Assembly: GCF_015352985.1 (NCBI RefSeq)
Contig: NZ_JACYXF010000025.1
Location: 19,920-83,919 of the forward strand
Direction of reading: 5' to 3'
DNA from: Noviherbaspirillum malthae
GTDB taxonomy: Bacteria; Pseudomonadota; Gammaproteobacteria; Burkholderiales; Burkholderiaceae_D
DNA length: 64,000 nucleotides
Shown here: one piece after another, positions 34,497 through 43,931 of the stretch
Layout of the letters: every line of letters starts with the position of its first letter
Position numbering within the stretch: the stretch's first letter is position 1
Position numbers and translations under genes: made by a program
The notes under the pieces: generated by a model
Told to the model about the DNA's origin: nothing
Databases searched by the model: none
Seen by the model: only the letters and a program-made list of their open reading frames with translations

Positions 34497-35212
34497 CGCT
34501 TGCCAAGCGGTTGGTGGCTGAAGGGCTTGGCACGGCGCTGCTGCTGGCCGTGGTCATCGGTTCCGGCATCATGGGCGAACGCCTGGCCGGTGGCAATGTC
34601 GCTATTGCCTTGCTGGCCAATGCCGTTGCCACGGGGGCCGGACTGGCGGTGTTGATTCTAATGTTTGGCGCGATCTCGGGTGCACACTTCAACCCGCTAG
34701 TTACGCTTTCGGAAGTTTGGCAGCGCAATCTGCCCAGCAGGATGGCGGTACCTTACATCGTCATTCAGGTGACAGCTGCCTTTGTAGGCGTGGCTATTGC
34801 GCACATGATGTTCGGCGAGCCGGTATTTTCCACGTCGGGACACATACGGACGGGTCTTGATCAGTGGTGGAGCGAATTTATCGCTACCTTCGGCTTACTG
34901 GCCACAATAATCAGTTGCTCACGTACTCGTCCAAGTATCACACCATCTGCCGTCGCGCTATACATCACCGCGGCGTATTGGTTTACGTCCTCTACCTCAT
35001 TTGCGAACCCGGCTGTGACGCTGGCACGATCTGCCAGCAATACCTTTGCCGGTATTAGGCCGGAGGACGCACCCGGTTTCATCATTGCCCAAGTTCTAGG
35101 AGCAGCCGTAGCGACACTTGTCTTTTCATGGCTCTATCCACGCCCGCCTACAGGGACAACGATCGCAGGCACTGTCGTACCCCGTGAAATCGCCGGAACT
35201 CAAGCAGGTTGA
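34493..35212 (+). CDS. aqpS: Arsenic-associated aquaglyceroporin
   Basis: 239 residues with six membrane helices and two half-helix motifs: SGAHFNPLVTLSE, an NPL variant of NPA, and FANPAVTLARS. An NPA change in the first loop is usual for AqpS-type channels, which let arsenite leave the cell after reduction. The operon has no ArsB/Acr3 pump, so passive efflux through this channel would be the exit route. Coupled to arsC by ATGA overlap. Confidence 0.9.
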   Translation: MTLAKRLVAEGLGTALLLAVVIGSGIMGERLAGGNVAIALLANAVATGAGLAVLILMFGAISGAHFNPLVTLSEVWQRNLPSRMAVPYIVIQVTAAFVGVAIAHMMFGEPVFSTSGHIRTGLDQWWSEFIATFGLLATIISCSRTRPSITPSAVALYITAAYWFTSSTSFANPAVTLARSASNTFAGIRPEDAPGFIIAQVLGAAVATLVFSWLYPRPPTGTTIAGTVVPREIAGTQAG

Positions 35213-35312
35213 ATGGTTATTCAGTGGAAGCAGCAAGTTCAGCACTGTACAACAGTATGACAAGCTCGTATGGCAGCTCACGATGTGAGCGTCATCGGAG
35301 TGTAAGGAAGCA

Positions 35313-35346
35313 ACGGCTCACAGAGCTAAATTCGTCGGTGAGCCGT
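35313..35346. terminator. Hairpin between convergent aqpS and lipoprotein genes
   Basis: ACGGCTCAC (35313-35321) and its exact complement GTGAGCCGT (35338-35346), 16-nt loop. It lies between convergent genes and could act as a bidirectional terminator, although no T-tract follows. Confidence 0.45.
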
Positions 35347-35372
35347 ATGATGATGGCGGCTGGTTCTACTGA

Positions 35373-36038
35373 TTATTCAGAGAATGCCAACAGCGTGCCG
35401 ATAGTAGTCCCGTCATCTGTAACGATTCGAAAGCGCGCTGGCGCATAGTCGCTATCTACCATGATCGCTCCAGTCGCGACGCTAGGCAGTTCGCCGCAAC
35501 CCGATGCCGACAAGTTGAGATTGAAGGTGCCTGGCAAAGTACTGGCGGTTGCCTTGCCTGATAGCTTACATGGGGTGCTACCAGCGACAACGTCACCGCC
35601 GGACGTAAGGGAAAATAGAGCAGGTGCCCCGTTCGAAAGGCGGGTTACATAGCTGCCTGCCAGCGAAGCAACGTCGAGAGTAGAAGTCACCAGCTTGGTG
35701 TTGCTAAGCAGTTGCAAATTGACGTTTTGCTTAGCAGCAGGCGCGGTCCTCCACGCGCCTGCACCGTTACGTCGATAAACGTTCTTGGCCTGACCGGTCT
35801 CATCCTCAACGATTAGTAGTCGATTGCCATCGGCGCCAGCGTAGTACTTGCCGACGGTGGGATTTTCCTGATCGCCGATGCTGACGACATAAGACCCCTC
35901 GGACAAGTCGCTGACCCGGATTTCAGGCTTGGCGACGCTAGTCTGTGCGTCACCATCGCTGCTGCCGCATGCGACGAGTGCCAGTACGAGAAGGAGCGGG
36001 CAAAGGTCCGCTGCATGGCGAATCACATTACTTTCCAT
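35373..36038 (-). CDS. Hypothetical lipoprotein co-transcribed with surE
   Basis: 221 residues from ATG 36038 (AGAGGA 4 nt upstream). The signal ends in the lipobox ALVAC near residue 24, followed by GSSDGD, which suggests outer-membrane sorting. The mature part is rich in glycine, serine and beta-prone segments, with LSEGSYVVSIGDQENPTVGKYYAG and later ALFSLTSGGDVVAG. I do not recognise a family. It starts 9 bp after the stop of the exported SurE-like gene, so the two form an operon and may work together at the envelope. Confidence 0.7.
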   Translation of the reverse strand: MESNVIRHAADLCPLLLVLALVACGSSDGDAQTSVAKPEIRVSDLSEGSYVVSIGDQENPTVGKYYAGADGNRLLIVEDETGQAKNVYRRNGAGAWRTAPAAKQNVNLQLLSNTKLVTSTLDVASLAGSYVTRLSNGAPALFSLTSGGDVVAGSTPCKLSGKATASTLPGTFNLNLSASGCGELPSVATGAIMVDSDYAPARFRIVTDDGTTIGTLLAFSE

Positions 36039-36047
36039 GGTGTCCTC

Positions 36048-36998
36048 TTATTGTGCCAGCAGGTCACGCAGACGCAGACGCAGCCATTGCTGAGCTGCAG
36101 GCCGGTGTTCAAAGCCAACCTGCATCGCAGACACCGATACCTTGCTCTTGGAGACTAACGATTCGTCTTCTGCCTGGTCTGCAGTGGGAGTGCCGGCAGC
36201 TCCGATTGTCAATCCATAGGGTGCAGAGTTCTTGAACTTGAAATTGTAGAGGTCATAGCTGCCGATGCGCGAGAACGCGAATGGGCTGTTAGCTGCAGGG
36301 GCGTTCGGGAAATTGACATTCAGAGCTACGCCCGCAGGGAGCAGGGCATTTGTTCCAGCTTTTGCCTGCAATGCTTTCAAAAGTTTGACAGTGAGTTGGG
36401 CGACCACTGAGGAATACGCGTTGGCCAGATTGGTATTGTCCACCGTATCTGTACCAGCGCTCAGGGCGACTGCTGGAATGCCACGGCCAGCAGCGAACTG
36501 CGCATTGCCAATAGTACCGGAATTTACTACTACCTTGCCAACGTTCTGTCCTTCATTGGGTCCGGACAGGACCAGATCCGGTACCTTGTTCCAGCGGGCA
36601 GGCGCCAACACGTCCAAACCATACATGGTCGCCATTACCGGTGTGCCATGCACATAATGGAAATCACCATTGGTGTAACCCCCTTTGGTAAAGGGGCCGA
36701 CGGCGGGTGCGCCAATGGGGGCAGCACCATTATGGCAGCCGCCCTCAGCTTCGATCTGGGTCTTATCGTTGTCGGCAATGATCGTGGTGGTGCTATACAT
36801 TACGATGGCTGCGCCGCGGCCACTCTGGCCAGAGCAGGGCACGGAAACGATGACTTGGTGGCCATCGGCCTTGAGCGCATCGTACATGGCCTTCAGGTTA
36901 CTCGTTAAGCCGTCATCGTTTGACAGAAGGATGTTCAGAGCAAATGCAGGGCTGGTGCAGGCGAGAAGCATTGCGGCAGCAATAGGGCAGTATTTCAT
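36048..36998 (-). CDS. SurE-type nucleotidase with export signal
   Basis: 316 residues. A hydrophobic N-terminus (MLLACTSPAFA, residues 10-20) precedes the SurE core: NILLSNDDG holds the metal-binding aspartates, and SGPNEGQNVGKVVVNSGT-GNA is the second conserved block with the asparagine. SurE enzymes are 5'/3'-nucleotidases and are usually cytoplasmic; exported versions form a separate subgroup. The signal could be Sec-cleaved at AFA or a lipobox LLAC. The protein is about 60 residues longer than cytosolic SurE. It fits the phosphorus-scavenging theme, though I see no PHO box upstream. Confidence 0.85.
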   Translation of the reverse strand: MKYCPIAAAMLLACTSPAFALNILLSNDDGLTSNLKAMYDALKADGHQVIVSVPCSGQSGRGAAIVMYSTTTIIADNDKTQIEAEGGCHNGAAPIGAPAVGPFTKGGYTNGDFHYVHGTPVMATMYGLDVLAPARWNKVPDLVLSGPNEGQNVGKVVVNSGTIGNAQFAAGRGIPAVALSAGTDTVDNTNLANAYSSVVAQLTVKLLKALQAKAGTNALLPAGVALNVNFPNAPAANSPFAFSRIGSYDLYNFKFKNSAPYGLTIGAAGTPTADQAEDESLVSKSKVSVSAMQVGFEHRPAAQQWLRLRLRDLLAQ

Positions 36999-37236
36999 AG
37001 CTAGTTTTGAGCTGATTTAGAGAGTGTTGCTGCAAGAGAGAAGCATTGAAGCCGCAAGCATATTGGTCAAATATGACAAGGGCATGAAGCCTCGACAAGA
37101 TGCTTTCATCAAGCAAATCCCTAACAGCCTCCGGCAAATAGACGTTATTGGAGGCGAATCTGCTATCACGATTGGAAATGTGGCATATTCGATAAAACGC
37201 CTAGAAAAATGGTGCATTGCAGCGTAGATTGGGCTC

Positions 37237-37863
37237 ATGAATATCATCTACGTTCACGGAAACCAGTCCACAGGACAGAGTTTCAATTTCATCCGTTCGC
37301 ATCTAGCCAGCCATGCGTCGATAGTGCTGGAATATGATAGCCAGAACGGCTTTTACCGCAATCACCATGACATGCTCGAACGTATCAAACATGTCGAGGA
37401 CATTTTCTTCATCGGTCACTCCCTTGGAGGGATTCACGCGCTCCATCTTGCAAATGCATTGGTTGACAACGTACTGGGTGCGGTAACTTTGAGCACGCCC
37501 TATGGAGGCAGTAAAGCGGCCGAAATGGTGCAATTTCTCCTTCCTTTCAATAAGGTTGTACAAGATATTCAACCGCTCAGCGCGCCCATTCTGGAGGCAA
37601 ACGCCTTTCCGGTAGCGCAGCCGTGGGTCAATATTGTGACCACGGCAGGTCACTCACCCTTTATGCCAGCCGCTAACGATGGCGTTGTGACGCTTGAGTC
37701 AATGCGCCACCGTCAAGACATCAGAGTGATCGAAGTGGCGAGCAATCACTACGAAGTGCTGTTGAATTATGAAGCTGTTCGCATCATTAAATACACGATC
37801 GAAGAGGTGGAAAGCCAAGCTATGCAAGGGATAGGAATGGATAGCAGGTCTTTTTCGTATTAA
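37237..37863 (+). CDS. Alpha/beta hydrolase
   Basis: 208 residues. The first strand IIYVHGN forms the oxyanion region, and the nucleophile elbow is IGHSLGGIHAL near residue 68. A late acidic residue in ANDGVVT and histidine in ASNHYEV complete a probable triad. It resembles small lipase/esterase-like hydrolases without signal peptide. The substrate cannot be inferred. It stands alone upstream of the convergent c-di-GMP gene. Confidence 0.75.
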   Translation: MNIIYVHGNQSTGQSFNFIRSHLASHASIVLEYDSQNGFYRNHHDMLERIKHVEDIFFIGHSLGGIHALHLANALVDNVLGAVTLSTPYGGSKAAEMVQFLLPFNKVVQDIQPLSAPILEANAFPVAQPWVNIVTTAGHSPFMPAANDGVVTLESMRHRQDIRVIEVASNHYEVLLNYEAVRIIKYTIEEVESQAMQGIGMDSRSFSY

Positions 37864-37911
37864 CCAACAACCTCGAAGTCGGTTCATGGCTCGGGTTGGC
37901 TCGTAGCGCAC

Positions 37912-40605
37912 TTACGCCGTCGATGGAAAAAACCACTTCGGAAGTATCGGCTGGGTGTCGCTGGCGGGAAGGGGCTGTGAAACGTAGAAACCTTGTATCT
38001 CATCACAACGAAGCGCCTTGAGTAATTTGATTTGCTCAAGCGTTTCGACTCCCTCTGCTACAACGCGCATCCCGAGGCCATGCGCCATCGTAATGATAGC
38101 CTGGAAGAGCACCCTGCCTTCGTTGGCAGTGACTAATTCGTTCGTAAAGGTACGATCCACCTTCAGGACGTCAAAGTCAAGCCGCTGCAATTGCGAAAGC
38201 GATGAGTACCCGGTCCCGAAATCGTCAACAAGGATCTTGATTCCCATTTGCCGAATTGCGTGCAGCTTGGTCGTTACCTCGTCATTCTCGCTCATCATGG
38301 ATGACTCAGTGACTTCAATCTCAATAAGCCTTGGGTCGACATGATGGCGCTCGATGGCTTCCTGGAGAATGGTTGCGATATTACCTTCGTTGAACTGACG
38401 AGGGGACACGTTGATGGATACGGGAACGAGTTCTTGGCCGCGTTTGGACCAGTCAGCCATTTGCGCACAGACCTTTTCAATCACTATCTTCCCCAAAGAA
38501 ATGATGATTCCGGTCTCCTCTGCCATCGGGATGAATTCGTTCGGCACGACGATGCCGTGGGTTGGATGAGCCCATCTCACCAGAGCTTCCATGCTGGACG
38601 TAATGCCGGTGGCAATATCAACGCGGGGCTGATAATAAATGACGAATTGGTCATGGTCCACTGCATGGCGTATCTCTGCTTCCTTCTCGTGTTTGGCGCG
38701 GATGGCATCATAGAATCGTTGGTCAAAGAACCGGAAATTGCGTTTCCCGCTCGTCTTCACGGAATACATTGCAATGTCAGCGTTGTTCAACAATGAATTG
38801 GCGTCACTGCCGTCGGAAGGAAACATGCTGATCCCGATAGAGGCGCCAACACAGGCCATGCCTTGCCTGAGGTGAAACGGCTCTTCAAACGCATGTAAGA
38901 CGCGTGAAGCGACATGGGATGCATCGCCGCTGTGGTAAATCTTTTCGGTGATGACCACGAATTCGTCTCCTCCGATGCGGATGACATGGTCGCGTGGGCG
39001 TACCGCAAGCTTCAAGCGTTTCCCGACATGGCGTAGCAAGTCGTCGCCAGCCTCGTGGCCTAGGGTATCGTTGACCTTCTTGAAACCATCGAGGTCTAGA
39101 AACAGGATGGCCAATGCACAGCCCATCCCGCGTGCATTATCGATTGCACTTGGAAGATAGCTGTTCACCCAGTGACGGTTAGGCAGCCCGGTCAGGGCAT
39201 CATGGTTTCCGCGACGCTCCAACTCCGCGACATGCGCTTTTGACTCACTGATGTCGCGCATCGTAATGGCCAAAACGTCCTCCGAACGTACGATTCGTAT
39301 GTGGAACCAGCTGGGCGCCTCAGGGTCCGTTCGGGGGATCTCTATGTCGCTCTCGTAGGCGCCAACCTCCATAGCCTGGGAGAATATTTGCTTCGCCCGT
39401 TCCCGGCGCTCCGCGTCGCGGAATAGACGCGATATACGTTTGCCCGCGATATCCAAAGGTTGTTTCTGGAAAAAGCGAGCACCGTTCGAATTACAGTCCA
39501 TGACCTCGTAGTCTGTGATGATGTCATCCTTTCTGGGTATCGGTTTGAGGATGTAAAAACCTTCCTGACCTTCCTCCGTCGCTATTCGATATGCAGCCTT
39601 GCTCAAGCTAACTTGGAATTTTCGCCAAGCCAGGCGCACACTCATCGCCATTGCGATAAGCGTGAATAGCGCCAGTGCAATGGTATTTTGAATCGCCTGT
39701 GAAACTGCGGCAGTCTGGTGAGTCCGGTAGCCGGCTAGCGCATCCTTCTCATCGAGTCCGCTTAAAGCGAAGAGGGGATATTGTGCGACTTTGTACCACC
39801 CAAGATACCGATTTCTCTCATCCTCAAAGTAGTCCTTATCTCTGAGGAAGGTGCTGCCATTCCCGCCTTGGAGGACCGGGAGCTGGCGCATGGGTGCCTC
39901 GTTCCAGCGATAGACTTTCCCGCCAATACGCATCGCTCGAAGGTTTTTGTCTGTACCGAGGATTCCGACGATGTCGTTCGCTCCCATGAGCATGGCGTCG
40001 TAGGTACCGGACAGGTATTCAGGCGACACAGAAGCCCTGACAACCCCATCGAAGTTTCCTTCCTTGGTCACTATTCTCCGCGAAAAGTGAATCACACTTT
40101 TCTTGGAAGAACGTCCAAGGGTAAGCCGGTCAATGTATAACGAGTCGATATCGGAATCGCGTTGTACTTGAAAATACGCTCGATCTAAAACGACGAGACC
40201 TTCCACTTCATTGTAAGTGCTGGTGACATGCACACCGTCACGGTCAGTGATGGCTACGTTGAAAAAACTATTGGATGGAAACAATCCGTGTTTTTCCTTT
40301 ACCGTGTCAAGGCGAAGCTGCCCATTGGTCAGCTCCCATTCGTAGCGCACGTGTAGCAACAGTTGGTCAATTACCTCAATGGTTTGAGCCATCCGTTCGG
40401 CATGACTTCGGGCGAGTATGAGTGCCTCTTTCTCGATATCGGTCTCAACGGTCTTACGTTCATGGTCCAGTCGCTGGAGAAGACTGCCCCAGCCGACCAG
40501 AGAAATCAGCAACGCCACGATCGGCCAGACGAGTAAAAGCTTTGTATTGCCGCGTAGAAATCGCAATCTTTGAAGGCTTCGTGTTATTCGGGCAGAGTGG
40601 GCCAC
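37912..40605 (-). CDS. Membrane-bound sensor diguanylate cyclase/phosphodiesterase
   Basis: 897 residues. A transmembrane helix at about 25-42 is followed by a periplasmic double-Cache-like sensor (50-310), with a second helix near 315-335 (IQNTIALALFTLIAMAMSV). A PAS-like domain (360-460) leads to GGDEF (470-630) with intact IRIGGDEFVVI and an RxxD inhibitory site (RPRD) five residues before it. The EAL domain (645-890) has EALVRW, EVTESSMM, VDDFGTGYSSL, KVDRTF, AEGVET and QGFYVS intact. It should make and break cyclic-di-GMP in response to a small molecule bound in the periplasm. It is convergent with the hydrolase gene. Confidence 0.93.
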   Translation of the reverse strand: MAHSARITRSLQRLRFLRGNTKLLLVWPIVALLISLVGWGSLLQRLDHERKTVETDIEKEALILARSHAERMAQTIEVIDQLLLHVRYEWELTNGQLRLDTVKEKHGLFPSNSFFNVAITDRDGVHVTSTYNEVEGLVVLDRAYFQVQRDSDIDSLYIDRLTLGRSSKKSVIHFSRRIVTKEGNFDGVVRASVSPEYLSGTYDAMLMGANDIVGILGTDKNLRAMRIGGKVYRWNEAPMRQLPVLQGGNGSTFLRDKDYFEDERNRYLGWYKVAQYPLFALSGLDEKDALAGYRTHQTAAVSQAIQNTIALALFTLIAMAMSVRLAWRKFQVSLSKAAYRIATEEGQEGFYILKPIPRKDDIITDYEVMDCNSNGARFFQKQPLDIAGKRISRLFRDAERRERAKQIFSQAMEVGAYESDIEIPRTDPEAPSWFHIRIVRSEDVLAITMRDISESKAHVAELERRGNHDALTGLPNRHWVNSYLPSAIDNARGMGCALAILFLDLDGFKKVNDTLGHEAGDDLLRHVGKRLKLAVRPRDHVIRIGGDEFVVITEKIYHSGDASHVASRVLHAFEEPFHLRQGMACVGASIGISMFPSDGSDANSLLNNADIAMYSVKTSGKRNFRFFDQRFYDAIRAKHEKEAEIRHAVDHDQFVIYYQPRVDIATGITSSMEALVRWAHPTHGIVVPNEFIPMAEETGIIISLGKIVIEKVCAQMADWSKRGQELVPVSINVSPRQFNEGNIATILQEAIERHHVDPRLIEIEVTESSMMSENDEVTTKLHAIRQMGIKILVDDFGTGYSSLSQLQRLDFDVLKVDRTFTNELVTANEGRVLFQAIITMAHGLGMRVVAEGVETLEQIKLLKALRCDEIQGFYVSQPLPASDTQPILPKWFFPSTA

Positions 40606-40958
40606 ATACGCCTCTCAAATAAATCTTTGTGGGAACGGCGTCTATATGCAGGTTCACCTTGGATAGGATATAGCACCCAGACCTCTGGCTGCACTTTCCA
40701 TGATGGCTTCTATGTCCGATAATAAATAAGACCTAGAGTTTAGAGCCATCCCGTCTAATAACTTCTGACGTATATCCACACGCGGATGCGAATAACATTG
40801 GACGACCCACTATACATGCTGCAACCAATACAACAATGACGACATTGACGTTTCTAGTCTCCCATTCAGGCGAAAAGCGCTTGTCGATCCTAAAAGAGAT
40901 ACGTTTGACAACATACCATGCTTGTGGCATCCATTGTCAGCGATAGAGTAAGCGAATC
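40606..40958. other. Intergenic region without recognised gene
   Basis: 353 bp between two minus-strand genes. It presumably contains the promoter of the c-di-GMP gene in its first part. I see no supported gene or structured element. Confidence 0.4.
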
Positions 40959-41726
40959 CTATATTCGGCTTCGTTCAATTGCAATTGCCGCCAGTAGCGC
41001 TTCTGCGATAGCGGGCCGGCAGATCACCAGGTCAGGTGTACGCGGAAGTGCCTGATTGAACGCCAGCGGCGTGCCGTCAATGCGCGATACATGCAGACCT
41101 GCCGCAGTGCATACCGCTGCCGGTGCGCAACTGTCCCATTCCGCCATCTCGCCGATGGCCAAGTACGCATCTGCATCACCACGCAGCACCGCCATGCCCT
41201 TGGCTCCAGCCGAACCCATTCTGATCAGGTCGGCACCGAGCGTCATGGCTACACTGGCTGCGAATGCAGTCGGGCGTGTCCTGCTTACCACAATGCGTAA
41301 TGCTTGCTTTTCGTTCACAGAATATCGCGTTGCGCTCCCAGTGTTATAGGTGACCCCTTGAGCAGGTAGCGACACTGCAGCAGCGGTTGGGATACCGTCT
41401 ACGCATAAGGCGACATGTACTGCCCAGTCATTTCGATTTCCCGATTCGGAATACTCGCGTGTGCCATCCAGCGGATCGACAATCCATACTCGCCGCTGTT
41501 GTAACCGCCTCTCGTCGGGCGGTGCTTCTTCAGACAGGATCGCGTCACTCGGCCGGTGGAGGCGTATTGCCCGATCGATGAACTGCTGCGCAACGGCGTC
41601 TGCGGCATCGCCGAGTGCGCCATTACTGAGCACAGCACTAGCTTTAAGCGCCATCAGGAGTCGACCAGCGTCATTGGCGATGTGCATCGCAAGTTGGTGG
41701 TCGTCATCGAAAGTCATGGTGTGCAC
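40959..41726 (-). CDS. cysQ: Inositol-monophosphatase-family phosphatase (CysQ-like)
   Basis: 255 residues. Metal-binding motifs AILSEEAPPD, VDPLDGTREYSESG and AEWDSCAPAAV are in the usual order. The family removes phosphate from 3'(2'),5'-bisphosphate nucleosides, inositol monophosphate or related small molecules. DPLDGTREY with an acidic residue following favours CysQ, which recycles PAP from sulfate assimilation. The gene has no partner here. ATG 41726 has no strong binding site, and a start a few codons later (residue 4) is possible. Confidence 0.85.
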   Translation of the reverse strand: MHTMTFDDDHQLAMHIANDAGRLLMALKASAVLSNGALGDAADAVAQQFIDRAIRLHRPSDAILSEEAPPDERRLQQRRVWIVDPLDGTREYSESGNRNDWAVHVALCVDGIPTAAAVSLPAQGVTYNTGSATRYSVNEKQALRIVVSRTRPTAFAASVAMTLGADLIRMGSAGAKGMAVLRGDADAYLAIGEMAEWDSCAPAAVCTAAGLHVSRIDGTPLAFNQALPRTPDLVICRPAIAEALLAAIAIERSRI

Positions 41727-42382
41727 AGATGATCAGCTCGGTAACTTGAAATCATTGCACAATTCCGATGTAACGGTAACTTGGTTACGCTTAAATCCTA
41801 TGGTGCCGCCGCAGAATCGAAAATGGTGATTGAGGAGTGGGCGACCCATGACTCCCCATATCAAGTATAGAGCTGCAGGACTCTTGGCTGCTCTTGAGAG
41901 TAAAGAGGTTGGAGCAGGGCCGCGTATCAGCTATGATACATGCATTGACAAAGGTTCCAGGCAAAGGAAGATCCGTTGATTTTGCGCGGGCTGCCGCAAC
42001 ATTTCCGATGGAGCCAGAGAGCGGCCGTGCCTTTGGCAACACCATAAGGCAACGTCAATATCGGTAACCTGTGGAACGATGATTGTCCTCAACTACTTCA
42101 GCGATTACCTACGGCGGACCTGAGGGAGGATCGCGGCTATAGGCCAAGCATCGTTGGTCACTCGCCCCCGGGCGAAAACCCACGGGCGACAGGCGTCGCC
42201 AAGAGAAGAGGCTACACTACATGGGGTGCTTTCGTTTTTGCTGCATTTTACGACGGTAGCGCGAGCAAGCATCCATGCGGGTTTGCGGCGAGCGCCATTC
42301 AAATAACCTCATTAAATCAATAATTTGCTGTCTACCCCCTAAGCGATAAGATTCCGGTCCTTTCCTTTTTCATAACGGAACA
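41727..42382. other. Gene-free stretch before transposase remnant
   Basis: 656 bp with no reading frame that I can support. Its base composition is lower in GC towards the right, and it adjoins a Tn3-family transposase fragment, so part may be decayed mobile-element DNA. Confidence 0.4.
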
Positions 42383-42628
42383 ATGGACCAGTGGCGCGTA
42401 CCTTATCTTGGCTTGCGGCAGATCCCCTCCGATCTCACTGCCTTCGAACTGGACATCTTCTTTACCTTTTCACCCAAGGAGATCGAACTGATTGATTCGC
42501 GGCGATCGGACCTATACCGTCTGGCGCTGGCCCTTCATATCGGATTCGTCCGCATGTCCGGACGTACGCTGGACGCGTACAAGCAAATTCCGAAGGTACT
42601 CTGGAAACACCACCTATGCCAATCCTAA
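42383..42628 (+). pseudogene. tnpA: Tn3-family transposase, N-terminal fragment
   Basis: The 81-residue frame carries YLGLRQIPSDLTAFELDIFFTFSPKE, LIDSRR and IGFVRMSGRTLDAYKQIPKVLW. This is the DUF4158 N-terminal DNA-binding region of Tn3-family transposases, normally followed by 900 more residues. The similarity stops after KVLWKH, where the frame ends with unrelated residues. The catalytic part is absent from the window. It is a dead remnant of a past transposon insertion. Confidence 0.8.
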
Positions 42629-43142
42629 GGTTAGGCATGCTCTTGGCTACTTAGCGGGTTAAAGTCCAGCCATCGGGATAATGTTGCAAATAAGAAAAAT
42701 TTGACATTATGCGTATATTCTGATTCAAGACGCACGCAGGAGGAGCGTGTAGAGGCAGGCTGTCGTCGAAACTTCACCAACGGCAAAGGCCGCCATCAGA
42801 CTATGCCGCTCATGCGGTAGGGGAGCGTCGCGCCAGCGTTAGTGGTTCATTGGAGCAGAGCGACGATTTCCTATGCTGAAAATTGAGGCGATTGGCCGCG
42901 CTTCCTTTCACGTGTTCTGTATGGTTTCCTCCCACGCCTCGCTAGACGAAAAAATTCGTCTCCCTTTATTTGGTCATTCGGCACGATTCAATGCAGCTCT
43001 GTTTGGTAGCCGATGCGACTACTGCAGGCAAAATTTCGTAGGAGAAAAACTGAGAACCAGCTACTGGATTATTATCTAAAACTTACTTCCAACGGTTTCT
43101 TGTAGACCTGCAATCTCGAGTGTACGGAATGAAGGAGTGAAC
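42629..43142. other. Gene-free stretch after transposase remnant
   Basis: 514 bp. Includes the GAAGGAGTGA ribosome binding site of the next gene at its right end. I see no supported gene, and no transposon end that I can name. Confidence 0.4.
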
Positions 43143-43766
43143 ATGAATAAGTTACCTATCGCTATTTTCCTGTCACTGATGGGCGCTGCAACAACAGCTT
43201 TCGCGCAAAGCACAACGACCATCACCACTACGACCGATCCGGCGCAAGGCGGAGCGGCTGCGGCGGGTGCATCCGGCCCGGTAAACACAACAACCGTGCA
43301 GACCCCAACAAGCACAACAACAGTACAAAGCCCATCCGGCGCGGCCTCTTCACCTGGTTCGTCAGGCACTGCGGGCAGCAGCAGTGGCGCCTCGGGTAGT
43401 TCGGGCACCGCCAGCACATCCGGTTCATCCAAAGATACCAGTTCTACTAGCGGAAGCTCGGGCAGCGGTAGCTCCGGTTTAAGCGTTCCGCCCGCCCCGA
43501 ACTACGGTTCATCGACTTCCGGCACCAGCACCTCCGGGTCGGATACATCGGGAACCAGCACCTCGAGTTCTTCGACTCCGTCCAGCGGAACTTCGGGTAG
43601 CAGTACTACACCAGATACCTCATCAGCCGGTACTTCGGGCGGCACAACCAGCAGCACCAGCCCAAGCTCAACCGCCACGACGCCATCGACCTCCGGGTCC
43701 TCCGACAGCGGGACGTCGTCCAGCCCGTCCAGCACATCAAGCTCTTCCAGCTCCACAAGCAAGTGA
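43143..43766 (+). CDS. Secreted Ser/Thr/Gly-rich low-complexity protein
   Basis: 207 residues from ATG 43143, with GAAGGAG just upstream (the in-frame GTG 43137 lies within that site). A Sec signal peptide ends at AFAQ near residue 21. The rest is almost only serine, threonine, glycine, alanine and proline in TSGSSGTSS-type runs. Such tails are flexible, often glycosylated, and occur as surface linkers. There is no folded domain, so no function is assigned. Despite its repeats the frame is intact with normal GC-rich codon use. Confidence 0.7.
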   Translation: MNKLPIAIFLSLMGAATTAFAQSTTTITTTTDPAQGGAAAAGASGPVNTTTVQTPTSTTTVQSPSGAASSPGSSGTAGSSSGASGSSGTASTSGSSKDTSSTSGSSGSGSSGLSVPPAPNYGSSTSGTSTSGSDTSGTSTSSSSTPSSGTSGSSTTPDTSSAGTSGGTTSSTSPSSTATTPSTSGSSDSGTSSSPSSTSSSSSSTSK

Positions 43767-43931
43767 TGCGGGATGAAGTGACGGTACTTGGCTTTATTCA
43801 TGACAGTGCGCGACTGCCCACAACTTTTGCCGGCAGTCGCTCATCTCGTGGGGCTTTCTCAAGCCAGTCTGGGGCGTCGAGTGTACCGCCCAGCGGCACA
43901 TTGCTCATATTGAGGGATTTTGGCGCTTCCT

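Noticed and set aside
37084..37227. Short plus-strand frame upstream of the alpha/beta hydrolase (47 codons from an internal ATG)
   Set aside because: Weak binding site and no recognisable features; only its position 9 bp before the hydrolase gene speaks for it.
43143..43766. Ser/Gly-rich repeats considered as a CRISPR or tandem-repeat array
   Set aside because: No regularly spaced identical repeats with unique spacers; the repetition is at the amino-acid level in one open frame.
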